A stretch of 64,000 nt of DNA from G963677325 sp963677325 (lineage in GTDB: Bacteria > Bacteroidota > Bacteroidia > Bacteroidales > Prolixibacteraceae): positions 124,001-188,000 of the forward strand of contig CAXXGM010000006.1 of NCBI GenBank assembly GCA_963677325.2, in the 5' to 3' direction. A model generated the notes under the pieces. That model did not search any database. It was not told where the DNA came from and was given only the letters and a program-made list of their open reading frames with translations. The first letter of the stretch is position 1, and every line of letters begins with the position of its first letter. Both the position numbers and the translations under genes were made by a program. Positions 26,425-35,820 of the stretch are shown one piece after another.

Positions 26425-27807
26425 ATGAAAATTAAAGCTTATTTCCAGCGATATTCCTATAATATTCTGATCGCCATTGAGGCGATTTTTGCCAATAAGG
26501 TTAAATCTTTTCTGACTGCATTGGGCATCATATTCGGGGTGGCGGCGGTCATCAGCATGTTGGCTATTGGCAACGGCGCGGAACAAGAAATATTGGAACA
26601 AATAAAACTTGTTGGGGTTAATAATATCATCATTACTCCTATTCAGCCTTCCAATCAGGCATCATCGAATGATCAAAAGGCATCTGGCGATGCGGGACAA
26701 TCTCAAACAACAAACGGCAATTCAACCAGTAAGAATAAATTCTCAAAAGGCTTAACCCTGTTGGATGCAGAATCAATAAAAGAGATCATACCAACAGTTA
26801 AAGACGTTTGCCCGGTTGTAACATTTAACTACACGGCTCTTTTAAATGGGAAGAGCAGTCCTATCAAACTGGAAGGAACCACCAATACCTATTTCAGTTT
26901 ATTCGATATCCGGCTTGAATCAGGAGTCTTGTTTTCGATGCAACATCTTGTGAACGGATATCCGGTCTGTGTTATTGGGAATAATGTAAAAAATGTATTT
27001 TTTAATCAGGAAGATCCCGTCGGGAAATTCATTAAATGCGGCCAAATCTGGTTAAAAATCATTGGAGTGATCGAAAAAAGAGCATTCGTAGGGTCAGGGG
27101 AAGGAACCATGTCTATCAGCAGTACCGATAACAAGATCATCATTCCGGTTAAAACCATGTTACTGAGATACCGCAACAGATCCCTGATCAGGGCTGATCA
27201 GATAGAAGCCTCCGGAAGAGGATCCAGGAGTGGAAATATTGATAATAGTAACCAGGACAAGAATCAATTGGACCAGGTAATTGTTCAGGTTGCAGAAACA
27301 AAAGATCTGACGAATACCGCCAAAGTCGTGGGAAAGATGCTGCTCAGAAAACATAATGAAGTGCGTGATTTTGATGTCAGCATCCCTGAATTATTATTAA
27401 AGCAGCAACAGAAAACAAAGAATATATTCAACATTGTCCTTGGAGCCATTGCCGGTATTTCCCTGATTGTTGGAGGGATCGGCATTATGAACATCATGCT
27501 GGCTTCTGTTCTTGAACGAATCAGGGAAATAGGAACCAGGCAGGCTATCGGAGCCTCCCGGAAGGATATCGTTTTTCAGTTTCTTTCTGAATCCACCCTG
27601 ATAAGCGTCTCGGGTGGCTTAATTGGAATTATTTTGGGGGTGGTCCTCTCAAAGATTATTCAGACAGTCTTTGATATAAAAACAATTATTTCCTTTATTT
27701 CAATTGTGGTATCTTTTGGAGTCTCCGTTTTCATCGGAATCATTTTCGGATATATGCCAGCCAAAAGAGCTGCAGAAAAAGATCCGGTTGAATCATTACG
27801 TCAATAA
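26425..27807 (+). CDS. MacB-type ABC transporter permease
   Basis: A 460-residue inner-membrane protein with the four-helix MacB/FtsX topology: TM1 at about 28-50 (KSFLTALGIIFGVAAVISML), a large MacB periplasmic core domain at about 55-330 with a Ser/Asn/Gln-rich insert near 75-105, and a C-terminal FtsX domain (about 335-455) ending PAKRAAEKDPVESLRQ. LERIREIGTRQAIGASRKDI is the coupling helix that contacts the ATPase. The ATPase is a separate gene at 30552-31271. This class works as a mechanotransmitter that pushes substrate from the periplasm through TolC. Confidence 0.93.
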   Translation: MKIKAYFQRYSYNILIAIEAIFANKVKSFLTALGIIFGVAAVISMLAIGNGAEQEILEQIKLVGVNNIIITPIQPSNQASSNDQKASGDAGQSQTTNGNSTSKNKFSKGLTLLDAESIKEIIPTVKDVCPVVTFNYTALLNGKSSPIKLEGTTNTYFSLFDIRLESGVLFSMQHLVNGYPVCVIGNNVKNVFFNQEDPVGKFIKCGQIWLKIIGVIEKRAFVGSGEGTMSISSTDNKIIIPVKTMLLRYRNRSLIRADQIEASGRGSRSGNIDNSNQDKNQLDQVIVQVAETKDLTNTAKVVGKMLLRKHNEVRDFDVSIPELLLKQQQKTKNIFNIVLGAIAGISLIVGGIGIMNIMLASVLERIREIGTRQAIGASRKDIVFQFLSESTLISVSGGLIGIILGVVLSKIIQTVFDIKTIISFISIVVSFGVSVFIGIIFGYMPAKRAAEKDPVESLRQ

Positions 27808-27817
27808 ACCTAAACTT

Positions 27818-29317
27818 ATGAATCGAATTATACTGATCATTTCCATATTTTTTCTGAGTTTAAGCGTCTCAGCACAAAATAAAGTAGTCAAATTAACTCT
27901 TTCGGATGTGATTGATCTGGCATCCCGTCAATCCCTCGATGCTTTTCGGCAGCAAAACATGTACCGCTCCAGTTATTGGGGTTATAAATATTACCAGGCA
28001 GACAAAAGGCCTTTTTTATCATTTGGTTCAAATCCTGTTTCTTATAAAAACATTTATTCTCCCTATTATGATCCCGATAAACAAATATGGGGAAGTAATA
28101 AGCAGAACAGTGTTGCTTCCTACGGATCCATGAATTTGTCTCAAAATATCGGGCTTACCGGAGGAACCTTAAACCTGAGCTCCGATCTGAACGTAACAAA
28201 GAACTTTATCAAAGATGTGAATGGGGACAAGATCACGACTTTCACTGCCAATCCCTTTGTTATTGGATATACCCAAAGAATCAATGGTTATAATAGCCTC
28301 CGTTGGAAATCCAAAATTGAACCCTTAAAATTTGAGATAGCCAAAAAGAATCTGATCCAATCTTTGGAGGATATTGCAGTGAAAGCAACCGGCAAATTCT
28401 TTACGATGATTGATGCCCAGATTGATCTGAATATAGCCAATACCAATTTGGCCAATGCAGATACCCTGTATCAGCTGGGAAAAGGAAGATACCAGGTAGG
28501 AACAGTCACCCAGGATGAATTGCTGAATATGGAGTTAAGTTTAATGAACGCCAAACTTAGTGTTACAAGAGCAAATCAGAACCTTGTAAGAACACGCTCT
28601 GATTTGAATTCATTTCTGGCCTTGGAGAAAGGGACCATCATTGAATGTGTTCTTCCATCCAATGTGACTTCAACCCTGCAAATTGATGTTGATGAAGCCA
28701 TCCAAAAATCTATGCAAAATAACCCCGATATCCTTACACAAAGACGGCGTCTTTTAGAGTCAGATCAGAGCGTAGCGCAAACCAAAGCGGAAAACGGTTT
28801 AAGTGTTTACCTGAACGCTTCCGCAGGTTTGAATCAGAGATCAGACGTACTGGAGCAGGCCTATCAGAATCCCAGTCAATCTCAAAATCTGACAGTTGCC
28901 AGTTTATCTGTCCCGATTCTGGATTGGGGGAAGAGAAAGGGAGCTGTTTTAATGGCTAAATCAAACCGGGAGGTAGTCCGCAACACGATTAATCAGGAAA
29001 GAATTGATTTTGAGCAATCGGTCGTGATGAACGTCATGGAATTTAATCTTCAATCGGATCAGGTACTGAATTCGGCAAGGGCTGACACCATTGCCAAAAA
29101 AGGATTTGAAGTTACGATGCAAAGGTTTAAAATCGGTAAACTGGACATCACAAAACTTAACCTGGCCAGAAATGACGTTGAAAATGCAAGAAGAGCCTAT
29201 ATAAGCTCTTTAAGAAAATATTGGACAAATTATTTTACAATCAGGCAGTTGACTCTCTTTGATTTTGTAAAGAAGAATGATCTTACTGTTGATTTTGATA
29301 AAATTCCTACCGAATGA
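27818..29317 (+). CDS. TolC family outer membrane channel
   Basis: A 499-residue outer membrane efflux protein. The start is the ATG after the permease stop, because it gives a proper signal peptide (IILIISIFFLSLSVSAQ); longer in-frame starts lie inside the permease gene. Two OEP repeats are visible, each with long amphipathic helices: LANADTLYQLGKGRYQVGTVTQDELLNMEL in the first and the parallel MQRFKIGKLDITKLNLARNDV in the second. It would form the trimeric exit duct for the two adaptors in this operon. It overlaps the next gene by 4 bp (ATGA). Confidence 0.92.
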   Translation: MNRIILIISIFFLSLSVSAQNKVVKLTLSDVIDLASRQSLDAFRQQNMYRSSYWGYKYYQADKRPFLSFGSNPVSYKNIYSPYYDPDKQIWGSNKQNSVASYGSMNLSQNIGLTGGTLNLSSDLNVTKNFIKDVNGDKITTFTANPFVIGYTQRINGYNSLRWKSKIEPLKFEIAKKNLIQSLEDIAVKATGKFFTMIDAQIDLNIANTNLANADTLYQLGKGRYQVGTVTQDELLNMELSLMNAKLSVTRANQNLVRTRSDLNSFLALEKGTIIECVLPSNVTSTLQIDVDEAIQKSMQNNPDILTQRRRLLESDQSVAQTKAENGLSVYLNASAGLNQRSDVLEQAYQNPSQSQNLTVASLSVPILDWGKRKGAVLMAKSNREVVRNTINQERIDFEQSVVMNVMEFNLQSDQVLNSARADTIAKKGFEVTMQRFKIGKLDITKLNLARNDVENARRAYISSLRKYWTNYFTIRQLTLFDFVKKNDLTVDFDKIPTE

Positions 29318-30546
29318 GACTATTAAAATTTTTGAAAGGGAAACCTATCTTGACGGCCATTCTGATAATTGCATTTATCATTGGAATTGTTGTCTTTTAC
29401 AAGTTGGAAAAACCAACCAATATTTATAAAGTTAAAAGAAACAAATTCGAAGCATTTATCACCTGCAAAGGTGAGATACAGAGTGAAAAGGCCGTGCTGA
29501 TTAATTATCCGGAAGTTTTAGCCGATGTAAATCTGGGAATTTATCAGGCGCAGATCAAGGATTTGGTTCCCGAAGGAACATTGGTAAAAAAGGGCGATTT
29601 TGTTGCGATCCTGGATCAAGGGAGAATCAAACAGATGAGTGAATCGGCGGCCGACCATTTGCGCAGGGAGTTTTCTGATTTGAATGCATCAAAACTTGAT
29701 TCGGCGATAACCTTAAGTGGCATGCGGGACGAACTGGAACAGCTTGAATTTGATTTGAATTATAAGAAAATTGACCTGGAACAATCGATGTTTGATTCTC
29801 CTGCGACTCAAAGAAGGGCCCAAATAGCTTACGACAGAACTTCCCGGCTGATTGATTCAAAAAAGCGCAGTTATCGAATGAGGCTCAGTGAAATGAAACT
29901 TCGCATCGATAGAAGTGAAAGGCACGTGAAGGATATCCAGGAACAAAATGACAAATATCAGCAGGCCATGTTAGCCACAAGAGTTACTGCACCCGGAGAT
30001 GGGATGATATTATATGTACGTAAATGGGGAGGAAGAAAAACCAAAGTGGATGACTGGGTAAGCTTCTGGGACCCAATCATCGCTACCTTGCCCGATCTGT
30101 CCAGTATGGTCTCGGAAACTTATATTGAAGAGATTTACATATCCAAGCTGAAAGTTGGTGACAGTGTCAGGGTGTATGTTGATGCATTGAAAAACAAGGA
30201 AATTTTGGGTTATGTATCCAACATATCCAACATTGGTCAGGAAATGCCCGGTTTCGATTCAAATGTCTTTAAGGTATTTGTAAAATTGAAAGGTGACATC
30301 TCCAAATTAAAACCATCAATGACTACCAACAACGAGATCATTATGGAAAAGCTGGAGAATGTGATAACTATCCCGCTTAATTGTTTGTTTACTGAAAATG
30401 AGAAACAGTTTGTTTACATCAAGCAATCCGGGGAAATTTCAAGAAGAAATGTGACCATCGGGGAGAGAAATGATAAATCAGTGGTAATAAAGAGCGGCTT
30501 GAAAGAAAACGATCAAATTCTCACAAGCAGGCCTAAAAATGCTTAG
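29314..30546 (+). CDS. HlyD/MacA-type membrane fusion protein, second copy
   Basis: A 410-residue adaptor with an N-terminal anchor (ILTAILIIAFIIGIVVFY), a long central coiled coil (about 110-215) and a C-terminal MP-like region. It shares segments with the first adaptor: IYQAQIKDLVPEGTLVKKGDFVA versus IYEIKIADLVEEGTVVDSGQFVA, and PSMTTNNEI versus PAMTTSNTI, so the pair is paralogous. Its start overlaps the TolC stop by 4 bp. Two distinct adaptors in one tripartite operon suggest a mixed adaptor ring or alternative use; which is unknown. Confidence 0.88.
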   Translation: MRLLKFLKGKPILTAILIIAFIIGIVVFYKLEKPTNIYKVKRNKFEAFITCKGEIQSEKAVLINYPEVLADVNLGIYQAQIKDLVPEGTLVKKGDFVAILDQGRIKQMSESAADHLRREFSDLNASKLDSAITLSGMRDELEQLEFDLNYKKIDLEQSMFDSPATQRRAQIAYDRTSRLIDSKKRSYRMRLSEMKLRIDRSERHVKDIQEQNDKYQQAMLATRVTAPGDGMILYVRKWGGRKTKVDDWVSFWDPIIATLPDLSSMVSETYIEEIYISKLKVGDSVRVYVDALKNKEILGYVSNISNIGQEMPGFDSNVFKVFVKLKGDISKLKPSMTTNNEIIMEKLENVITIPLNCLFTENEKQFVYIKQSGEISRRNVTIGERNDKSVVIKSGLKENDQILTSRPKNA

Positions 30547-30551
30547 ATTTC

Positions 30552-31271
30552 ATGGAGAAAATCAATAACAAGGCGTGTGTAATAAGCCTTCGCAATATTG
30601 TCAAAGATTATCAGGTTGGAAACCAGCCGGTTCACGCTTTACGGTCATTATCCATTGACATAAACAGGGGTGAATATGTTGCTATTATGGGTGCATCCGG
30701 ATCCGGAAAATCAACGCTGATGAATATTATCGGCTGTTTGGACACTCCAACTTCGGGAAAATATGATTTGAACGAAAAAGATGTAAGCCAGTTAAATGAT
30801 GACCGGCTTGCTGAAATCAGAAATACTGAAATTGGCTTTGTTTTCCAGACATTTAATCTGCTCCCCCAATATTCGGCTCTTGAAAATGTAATGCTTCCTC
30901 TCATTTATGCCGGAATCGGGAAAGCAGAAAGAATTGAATTGGCCACTAAAAGGCTGGTAAGTGTGGGCCTTGAGGAAAGAATGGAACATAAACCGAATGA
31001 ATTATCTGGAGGACAAAGACAGAGGGTTGCCGTGGCAAGAGCGCTGGTGAATAAACCTTCTATTCTGCTTGCGGACGAACCTACAGGTAATCTTGATTCA
31101 AAAACTTCCGAAGAAATCATGAAGTTGTTTGCTGAAATTCATGCCGCAGGCAATACCATTATTCTGGTGACCCATGAAGAAGATATAGCCTTGCACGCGC
31201 ACAGGATTCTTAAATTAAAAGATGGTGAGGTGGAGACTGACTACATCAATCCTTCACCCGTTTATCGTTAA
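30552..31271 (+). CDS. MacB/LolD-type ABC transporter ATPase
   Basis: A 239-residue ATPase. Walker A is GASGSGKSTLMN, the Q-loop region VFQTFNLLPQYSALENV, the signature LSGGQRQRVAVARAL, and Walker B LLADEPTGNLDS, followed by the H-loop VTHEEDIA. These features are characteristic of the MacB/LolD/FtsE subgroup. It powers the permease encoded at 26425-27807 and closes the operon, 5 bp after the second adaptor. Confidence 0.94.
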   Translation: MEKINNKACVISLRNIVKDYQVGNQPVHALRSLSIDINRGEYVAIMGASGSGKSTLMNIIGCLDTPTSGKYDLNEKDVSQLNDDRLAEIRNTEIGFVFQTFNLLPQYSALENVMLPLIYAGIGKAERIELATKRLVSVGLEERMEHKPNELSGGQRQRVAVARALVNKPSILLADEPTGNLDSKTSEEIMKLFAEIHAAGNTIILVTHEEDIALHAHRILKLKDGEVETDYINPSPVYR

Positions 31272-31282
31272 ATCACAGCAGA

Positions 31283-31828
31283 ATGCGCATTTATACACGA
31301 ACAGGGGATGATGGTACTACAGGCCTCATTGGCGGAACAAGAGTCCCAAAAGATGATCTGCGCTTAGAGGCTTATGGAACGGTTGATGAATTGAATTCCT
31401 GGATCGGCTGTCTTCGCTCGCAGCCACTTCTTAACGATAAGGTCTCATTCCTTATAGAAATACAACAAAAGCTATTTGTTATTGGTGCCAGACTTGCTAC
31501 TGATACTTCAAAAGTAGACCTTTCTGATAAACTTCCCTGTAATGAAGAAGATATTCATAAGTTAGAGCAGGAAATGGATCGGATGCTTGATACTCTTGAA
31601 CCTCAGACTCATTTTATCCTTCCAGGTGGGAATGATCTCGTTTCCATGTGTCATATAGCCAGAACTGTTTGCAGAAGAGCAGAAAGAAGAATATTCCAGC
31701 TTTCAGGGCGGATTGAAATACCCATGCAGCTATTATGGTATGTCAACCGGCTTTCCGATTTTCTCTATGTTTTATCCAGATTTGCCTCAAAGAAAAGCGG
31801 AGTCGAAGAAATTCAATGGAAACCGTAA
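31283..31828 (+). CDS. PduO-type cob(I)alamin adenosyltransferase
   Basis: A 181-residue cytoplasmic enzyme that transfers adenosine from ATP to cob(I)alamin or cob(I)yrinic acid diamide. The ATP-binding start IYTRTGDDGTTGLIGGTRV, the AYGTVDELNSWIG helix and the C-terminal VCRRAERR and YVNRLSDFLYVLSR are hallmark PduO/MMAB segments. It begins 11 bp after the efflux ATPase, so it may be read through from that operon, but the functions are unrelated. No cobalamin riboswitch was seen. Confidence 0.94.
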   Translation: MRIYTRTGDDGTTGLIGGTRVPKDDLRLEAYGTVDELNSWIGCLRSQPLLNDKVSFLIEIQQKLFVIGARLATDTSKVDLSDKLPCNEEDIHKLEQEMDRMLDTLEPQTHFILPGGNDLVSMCHIARTVCRRAERRIFQLSGRIEIPMQLLWYVNRLSDFLYVLSRFASKKSGVEEIQWKP

Positions 31829-31913
31829 AATTTAACTTTTAGGCTATTTTATTTATGAAAAATAAACATTAAACTTGCGCCTCAAAGAAAAATATTAACT
31901 TTATTATAATATT

Positions 31914-32135
31914 ATGTACTGGACATTAGAATTGGCGTCAAAATTGGAAGATGCACCCTGGCCTGCCACAAAAGATGAATTGATCGATTTTGCCATTCGG
32001 TCTGGTGCGCCTATGGAAGTCATCGAAAATCTGCAGGAGATGGAAGATGAAGGCGAAATCTATGATTCTATCGAGGACATCTGGCCGGATTATCCAAGTA
32101 AGGACGATTTCTTCTTTAATGAGGATGAATATTAG
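31914..32135 (+). CDS. DUF2795 family small acidic protein
   Basis: A 73-residue, strongly acidic protein. The stretch LEDAPWPATKDELIDFAIRSGAP, followed by VIENLQEMEDEGEIYDSIEDIWPDYPSKDDFFFNEDEY, is a very conserved small protein of Bacteroidota assigned to DUF2795. Its function is unknown. It has no signal peptide or membrane helix. A strong bidirectional terminator follows at 32160-32192. Confidence 0.88.
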   Translation: MYWTLELASKLEDAPWPATKDELIDFAIRSGAPMEVIENLQEMEDEGEIYDSIEDIWPDYPSKDDFFFNEDEY

Positions 32136-32159
32136 AAAAGGTCCTAAAGAAATTAAAAA

Positions 32160-32192
32160 AATGCAGATCCCATGGAATCTGCATTTTTTTTT
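32160..32192. terminator. Bidirectional terminator between DUF2795 gene and ostA-like gene
   Basis: AATGCAGAT (32160-32168) and ATCTGCATT (32177-32185) enclose CCCATGGA; a T run follows and an A run precedes, so it can end transcription on both strands. Confidence 0.88.
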
Positions 32193-32224
32193 GACCGATA
32201 AAAATAGATATGATTACTTCTTTC

Positions 32225-34147
32225 CTATTTTTTTGATGGAGTTTTAGTCGGAAGTTTCACGGGAGCTTTCGTTGTTGTTCCTTTTACAGATACTTTCACA
32301 CTGTCAGGCTGATCACCTTTTTCTAAAGTCTCTCCTTTAGAAGATTTTTCACCCTTTAATTCAGTATTTCCTTTTGTTTCTTTCTTCGTGCCTGCTTCTG
32401 ATTTCCCTTCTGTCTTTTTTTGTTCATCTTCTAACGGATAAAGATCTTCAGAATTTTTAGGCCTTTCTTTTTCTCTCCATACAAAACCTGCTAATTTTGA
32501 ATCCTCAGGAGTCATTTCTTTCATTGGAATCGTCTTCCCTTCAGGTTTTGGATAGAAACGTATGGTATCCATCTTATTTCCTTTCAAATGAAGATAAATT
32601 TTGCTGCTCATCAAGTTGTTTACACCGGTATATTTATCCTTGTTCTTCAGGTAATAAAGGGTTTGGGCATTTCCGTTCACATCAGCCACACGCAGCTTCC
32701 CATTGAATATCTGACCGACAATGAATTTGCCGGAAATTTGATTAAACCTCATGCTGTCTTCCGACATAATGATAAAAGCATTCTTCTCCAGCCTGGCAAA
32801 AGAAGGCTCCGGTTTTTTAGAAATATATTGAATGTGATCGGCGGTCATTTGATTCTTCTGCGACCAGAGCACAGGATCATAATACATAAAAATAGTAGAA
32901 TCCTTCATCTGATAACTTAAGGAATCACATTTACCTGAAAGATCCGATTTAAAGAAACGGACCCTTGGATAGGCCATGAAAATTTTATTATCCTTTTTAA
33001 GTGAATCAGGAGAACTGGTTTTGAGTGAATCAGAAGAATTGGTTTTAAGTGAATCAGGAGAACTGGTTTTGAGTGAATCAGAAGAATTGGTTTTGAGTGA
33101 ATCAGGAGAAGTGGTTTTAAGTGAATCAGGAGAACTGGTTTTGAGTGAATCAGGAGAACTGGTTTTGACTCTTAAAGTATCCGGATCAGGTATTGTTTTC
33201 AATGTATCCGCATGCATGTAAAGGGTGTCCTTCTTGCCAAATTGCATGAAAATGGCCGAGTCGGTCACAAAAGCAATTTTGGTATTTTCATTATAGATTC
33301 CAAAATTCCCTTTAATGCGAACATGGTTTGTCGTATCAGTGAGAACTACATGGTGTCTTCCCCTCCCATTTCCAGACTTCCGATCATAGAAGAGGGTGTC
33401 CCCTTCAAGGCTCTGGTCTTTATTGGTTATTTTGGAAGCTTTATAAAGCTCTGAGACATTTTTTCGGGTATCATACCACCCTTCTTCCGAATAGAGCACT
33501 TCACCTTTTTTGGTACCGGTAATGGTTGTAGGACCTACAATAAAGGCACTTTCTGTTGCGCTGTTATATTTAAGGGTATCAGCACGAAGAACAAAATCCT
33601 TATTGGTTAAAATGACTGAATCCTTGAATAGGAACAGATTCTTCCTTGCAAAATATTTCCCGTTGATGCTTGTCAATACATTGGACGTATCTACAATTTT
33701 ACCACCTGTGGTATAATTGCCGATATTAGTAGTTAGATCAAAGTTAAGTGAGTCAGTGGTAAGGGTTATTGATTTATCTATAAGTTTTACTTTTCCCCTC
33801 ACCTTCGCAAGTTTGTTGTTACCATTGTAATTGATTCTGTCACCATAAAGATTCAATGTATCACCTTGCACAATATGAACATTTCCAAAAGCATCCACCA
33901 TGTTCACATTATTGTATTGATAAGCGCTGTCACAGAACATAACAACCTCATTATGTCTGAAGCGAACATTGCCCAACAGCCTGACAGCATTCGCTATGAT
34001 TTTTTCATCGTAAGTGTAAAAATCTGCATTTTCAATGTCAATCCTTCTCTTCTTTTTAATATCCTGTGATTGAATATTCTCAATTAAAGGAAATAACAAC
34101 AGAAAAAGAAATATAAACCGGATAAAAAATTTCTTAGGATTTATCAT
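32225..34147 (-). CDS. OstA-like (LptA/LptD N-domain type) periplasmic protein
   Basis: A 640-residue exported protein: signal peptide (IRFIFLFLLLFPLIENIQS), then repeated beta-jellyroll strands of the OstA/LptA type (DIENADFYTYDEKIIANAVRLLGNVRF, DAFGNVHIVQGDTLNLYGDRINYNGNNKLAKVRGKV). Such proteins bind and pass lipopolysaccharide across the periplasm. A serine/aspartate repeat tract (SPDSLKTS type) interrupts the middle at about residues 327-382, and the C-terminal 90 residues are Lys/Glu/Thr-rich and low-complexity. It lies 67 bp downstream of the SurA-like chaperone gene, on the same strand, which fits joint outer-membrane biogenesis. Confidence 0.87.
   Translation of the reverse strand: MINPKKFFIRFIFLFLLLFPLIENIQSQDIKKKRRIDIENADFYTYDEKIIANAVRLLGNVRFRHNEVVMFCDSAYQYNNVNMVDAFGNVHIVQGDTLNLYGDRINYNGNNKLAKVRGKVKLIDKSITLTTDSLNFDLTTNIGNYTTGGKIVDTSNVLTSINGKYFARKNLFLFKDSVILTNKDFVLRADTLKYNSATESAFIVGPTTITGTKKGEVLYSEEGWYDTRKNVSELYKASKITNKDQSLEGDTLFYDRKSGNGRGRHHVVLTDTTNHVRIKGNFGIYNENTKIAFVTDSAIFMQFGKKDTLYMHADTLKTIPDPDTLRVKTSSPDSLKTSSPDSLKTTSPDSLKTNSSDSLKTSSPDSLKTNSSDSLKTSSPDSLKKDNKIFMAYPRVRFFKSDLSGKCDSLSYQMKDSTIFMYYDPVLWSQKNQMTADHIQYISKKPEPSFARLEKNAFIIMSEDSMRFNQISGKFIVGQIFNGKLRVADVNGNAQTLYYLKNKDKYTGVNNLMSSKIYLHLKGNKMDTIRFYPKPEGKTIPMKEMTPEDSKLAGFVWREKERPKNSEDLYPLEDEQKKTEGKSEAGTKKETKGNTELKGEKSSKGETLEKGDQPDSVKVSVKGTTTKAPVKLPTKTPSKK
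33000..33167. repeat. 24-bp tandem repeat inside the ostA-like gene (7 units)
   Basis: Seven adjacent 24-bp units of the type AGTGAATCAGGAGAACTGGT plus four bases; the units differ at a few positions. On the coding strand each unit gives eight residues close to SPDSLKTS. Because the unit is a multiple of three, copy-number change would keep the frame. Confidence 0.92.
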
Positions 34148-34214
34148 ATTAAATAATCAAAATTCCAACCAGCGGCCGGAATTCAGATAACAAAATTTAT
34201 ACAAATTTAGGATT

Positions 34215-35567
34215 TTATTTCTTCCAGGACTTCAATTTAAAATTACAATTTGCATAAGAATCATCGATATGGATATAAGTTTTTCTTTGTTGCTGAACAA
34301 GCCATTTCTGATAAACTTCCGTCTTTTTCTTATTCAGGAACATTTCGTTGATGCTCTGATAATCTTCCTGGAGATTAGCCTGGTGAGGTTTCGTCTTATT
34401 AATAAGTTTTATAATTTTATATACCTGCCGCTGTTTATCATCAACAGTTAAAAAGGGATTTGAGGTCTCACCGATATTCATGTTAACAATAATTTTACTC
34501 ACATCAGGATCCAGATCTTCAGCCTGAAATTTTGTAGATCCTGTTCGTGGAGAAGAAACCAATCCTCCGTTATTTCTGGTGTTCTTATCCGAAGAGTACC
34601 GATAGGAAGCCTGTTCCCAGGTGAGGGTCTGTTTTCGAATATAATCCGCAAGACTATCAATCCTCATTTTGGCAAATTCCAATTCCTTATCATCAACTTT
34701 GGGCTTTAATAAAATATGCCGGACTTTAACTTTTTCACCTTTACGATCTATCATCTGAATGATATGGTACCCGTATTCACTTCTCACTACTTTAGAAACC
34801 TGACCAGGTTTTAGACTAAAAGCCTCAGTGGCAAAAGCGGGATCGAGCATAGCTTTCCCCACATAATCCATTTCACCGCCATTTCGTGCAGAACCAGGAT
34901 CTTCAGAATACAAAACGGCCAGAGCAGAAAAACTATCTCCGTTTTCAACTCTTTTTTTGAAATCACGCAATTTTGCTTTAACCTCCAAATCTTCCTTTTC
35001 TGTAACCTTAGGAAGAACAGTTATCTGAGCATATTCATATTGTGTCGGGATTTCAGAAATATCCTTTTTCGCAAGCTGTTTATAAAATTGTCTTACTTCG
35101 GAAGGTGTTGCCTTTACTTTCTGTAGGATTTTACCTTGCATTTGTTCGGTTTTCAACGTCTCCCGAATCATATCGCTCATCTCTGACTTAAGCTGTGACA
35201 GAGGCTTTTTGAAGTATTTTTCTACCTCTTTTTCTGAACCAATGTGTTCAATAAAATAATTAATCCTGCTCTCAAGGTTCTGATTGATCTGATTATCTGT
35301 AACAATAATGGTAGTATCCAATTCTGCTTCAGCCAAAAGCAATCGTTGTTCAAGAAGCTGCTCCAGGACTTCACATTTCATATCCCCTGCAGTCGTTGCA
35401 CCATTCGCCAGCAGCTGAATCGTTTGTTGTTCAATATCGGATTTCAGGATTGGATTATTCCCTACCACAGCAACAACCTGGTCTATTACTTTATCCTGAG
35501 CCCGTAAACTAAAATTAAGAAACAAAGCCACCAACAGAAGAAAACCTTTTATAGAGTTTTTAAACAT
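34215..35567 (-). CDS. SurA-like periplasmic peptidyl-prolyl isomerase
   Basis: A 450-residue exported chaperone for outer-membrane proteins. Signal peptide (IKGFLLLVALFLNFSLRAQ), a SurA N-terminal domain (DKVIDQVVAVVGNNPILKSDIE), and two parvulin domains. The first, at about 160-265, contains YAQITVLP, FSALAVLYSEDPGSARNGG and YGYHIIQM. The second, at about 275-385, contains KVRHILLKP and YSSDKNTRNNGG. I start it at the ATG giving MFKNSIKG since the upstream in-frame ATG (35615) adds a charged segment before the signal peptide. It is followed by the ostA-like gene, 67 bp away. Confidence 0.9.
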   Translation of the reverse strand: MFKNSIKGFLLLVALFLNFSLRAQDKVIDQVVAVVGNNPILKSDIEQQTIQLLANGATTAGDMKCEVLEQLLEQRLLLAEAELDTTIIVTDNQINQNLESRINYFIEHIGSEKEVEKYFKKPLSQLKSEMSDMIRETLKTEQMQGKILQKVKATPSEVRQFYKQLAKKDISEIPTQYEYAQITVLPKVTEKEDLEVKAKLRDFKKRVENGDSFSALAVLYSEDPGSARNGGEMDYVGKAMLDPAFATEAFSLKPGQVSKVVRSEYGYHIIQMIDRKGEKVKVRHILLKPKVDDKELEFAKMRIDSLADYIRKQTLTWEQASYRYSSDKNTRNNGGLVSSPRTGSTKFQAEDLDPDVSKIIVNMNIGETSNPFLTVDDKQRQVYKIIKLINKTKPHQANLQEDYQSINEMFLNKKKTEVYQKWLVQQQRKTYIHIDDSYANCNFKLKSWKK

Positions 35568-35820
35568 CCTTTTTTCTGAATTATAATAAACTTTTTTGAA
35601 AAATAAATTTCTCAATATTAGTGAGTAAAATCTTTAAAACCTGTATACATGATGGGGAAAAGAACCATCAGGTTGCATTGGGCTTCAAATTTACCTCAAA
35701 ATATTGAGAAATCACAATATTACAGAATAGAAGAGGACACTGCTGCTGACATTACCTTTATTTAACAATTTTTTAGATTATTAAAATCTGAATAGAGCTG
35801 CACCTCTCTCCCTTTACTTT

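Noticed and set aside
32976..33221. Plus-strand open frame of 81 codons with ESGELVLS repeats
   Set aside because: It is only the reverse reading of the 24-bp repeat inside the OstA-like gene.
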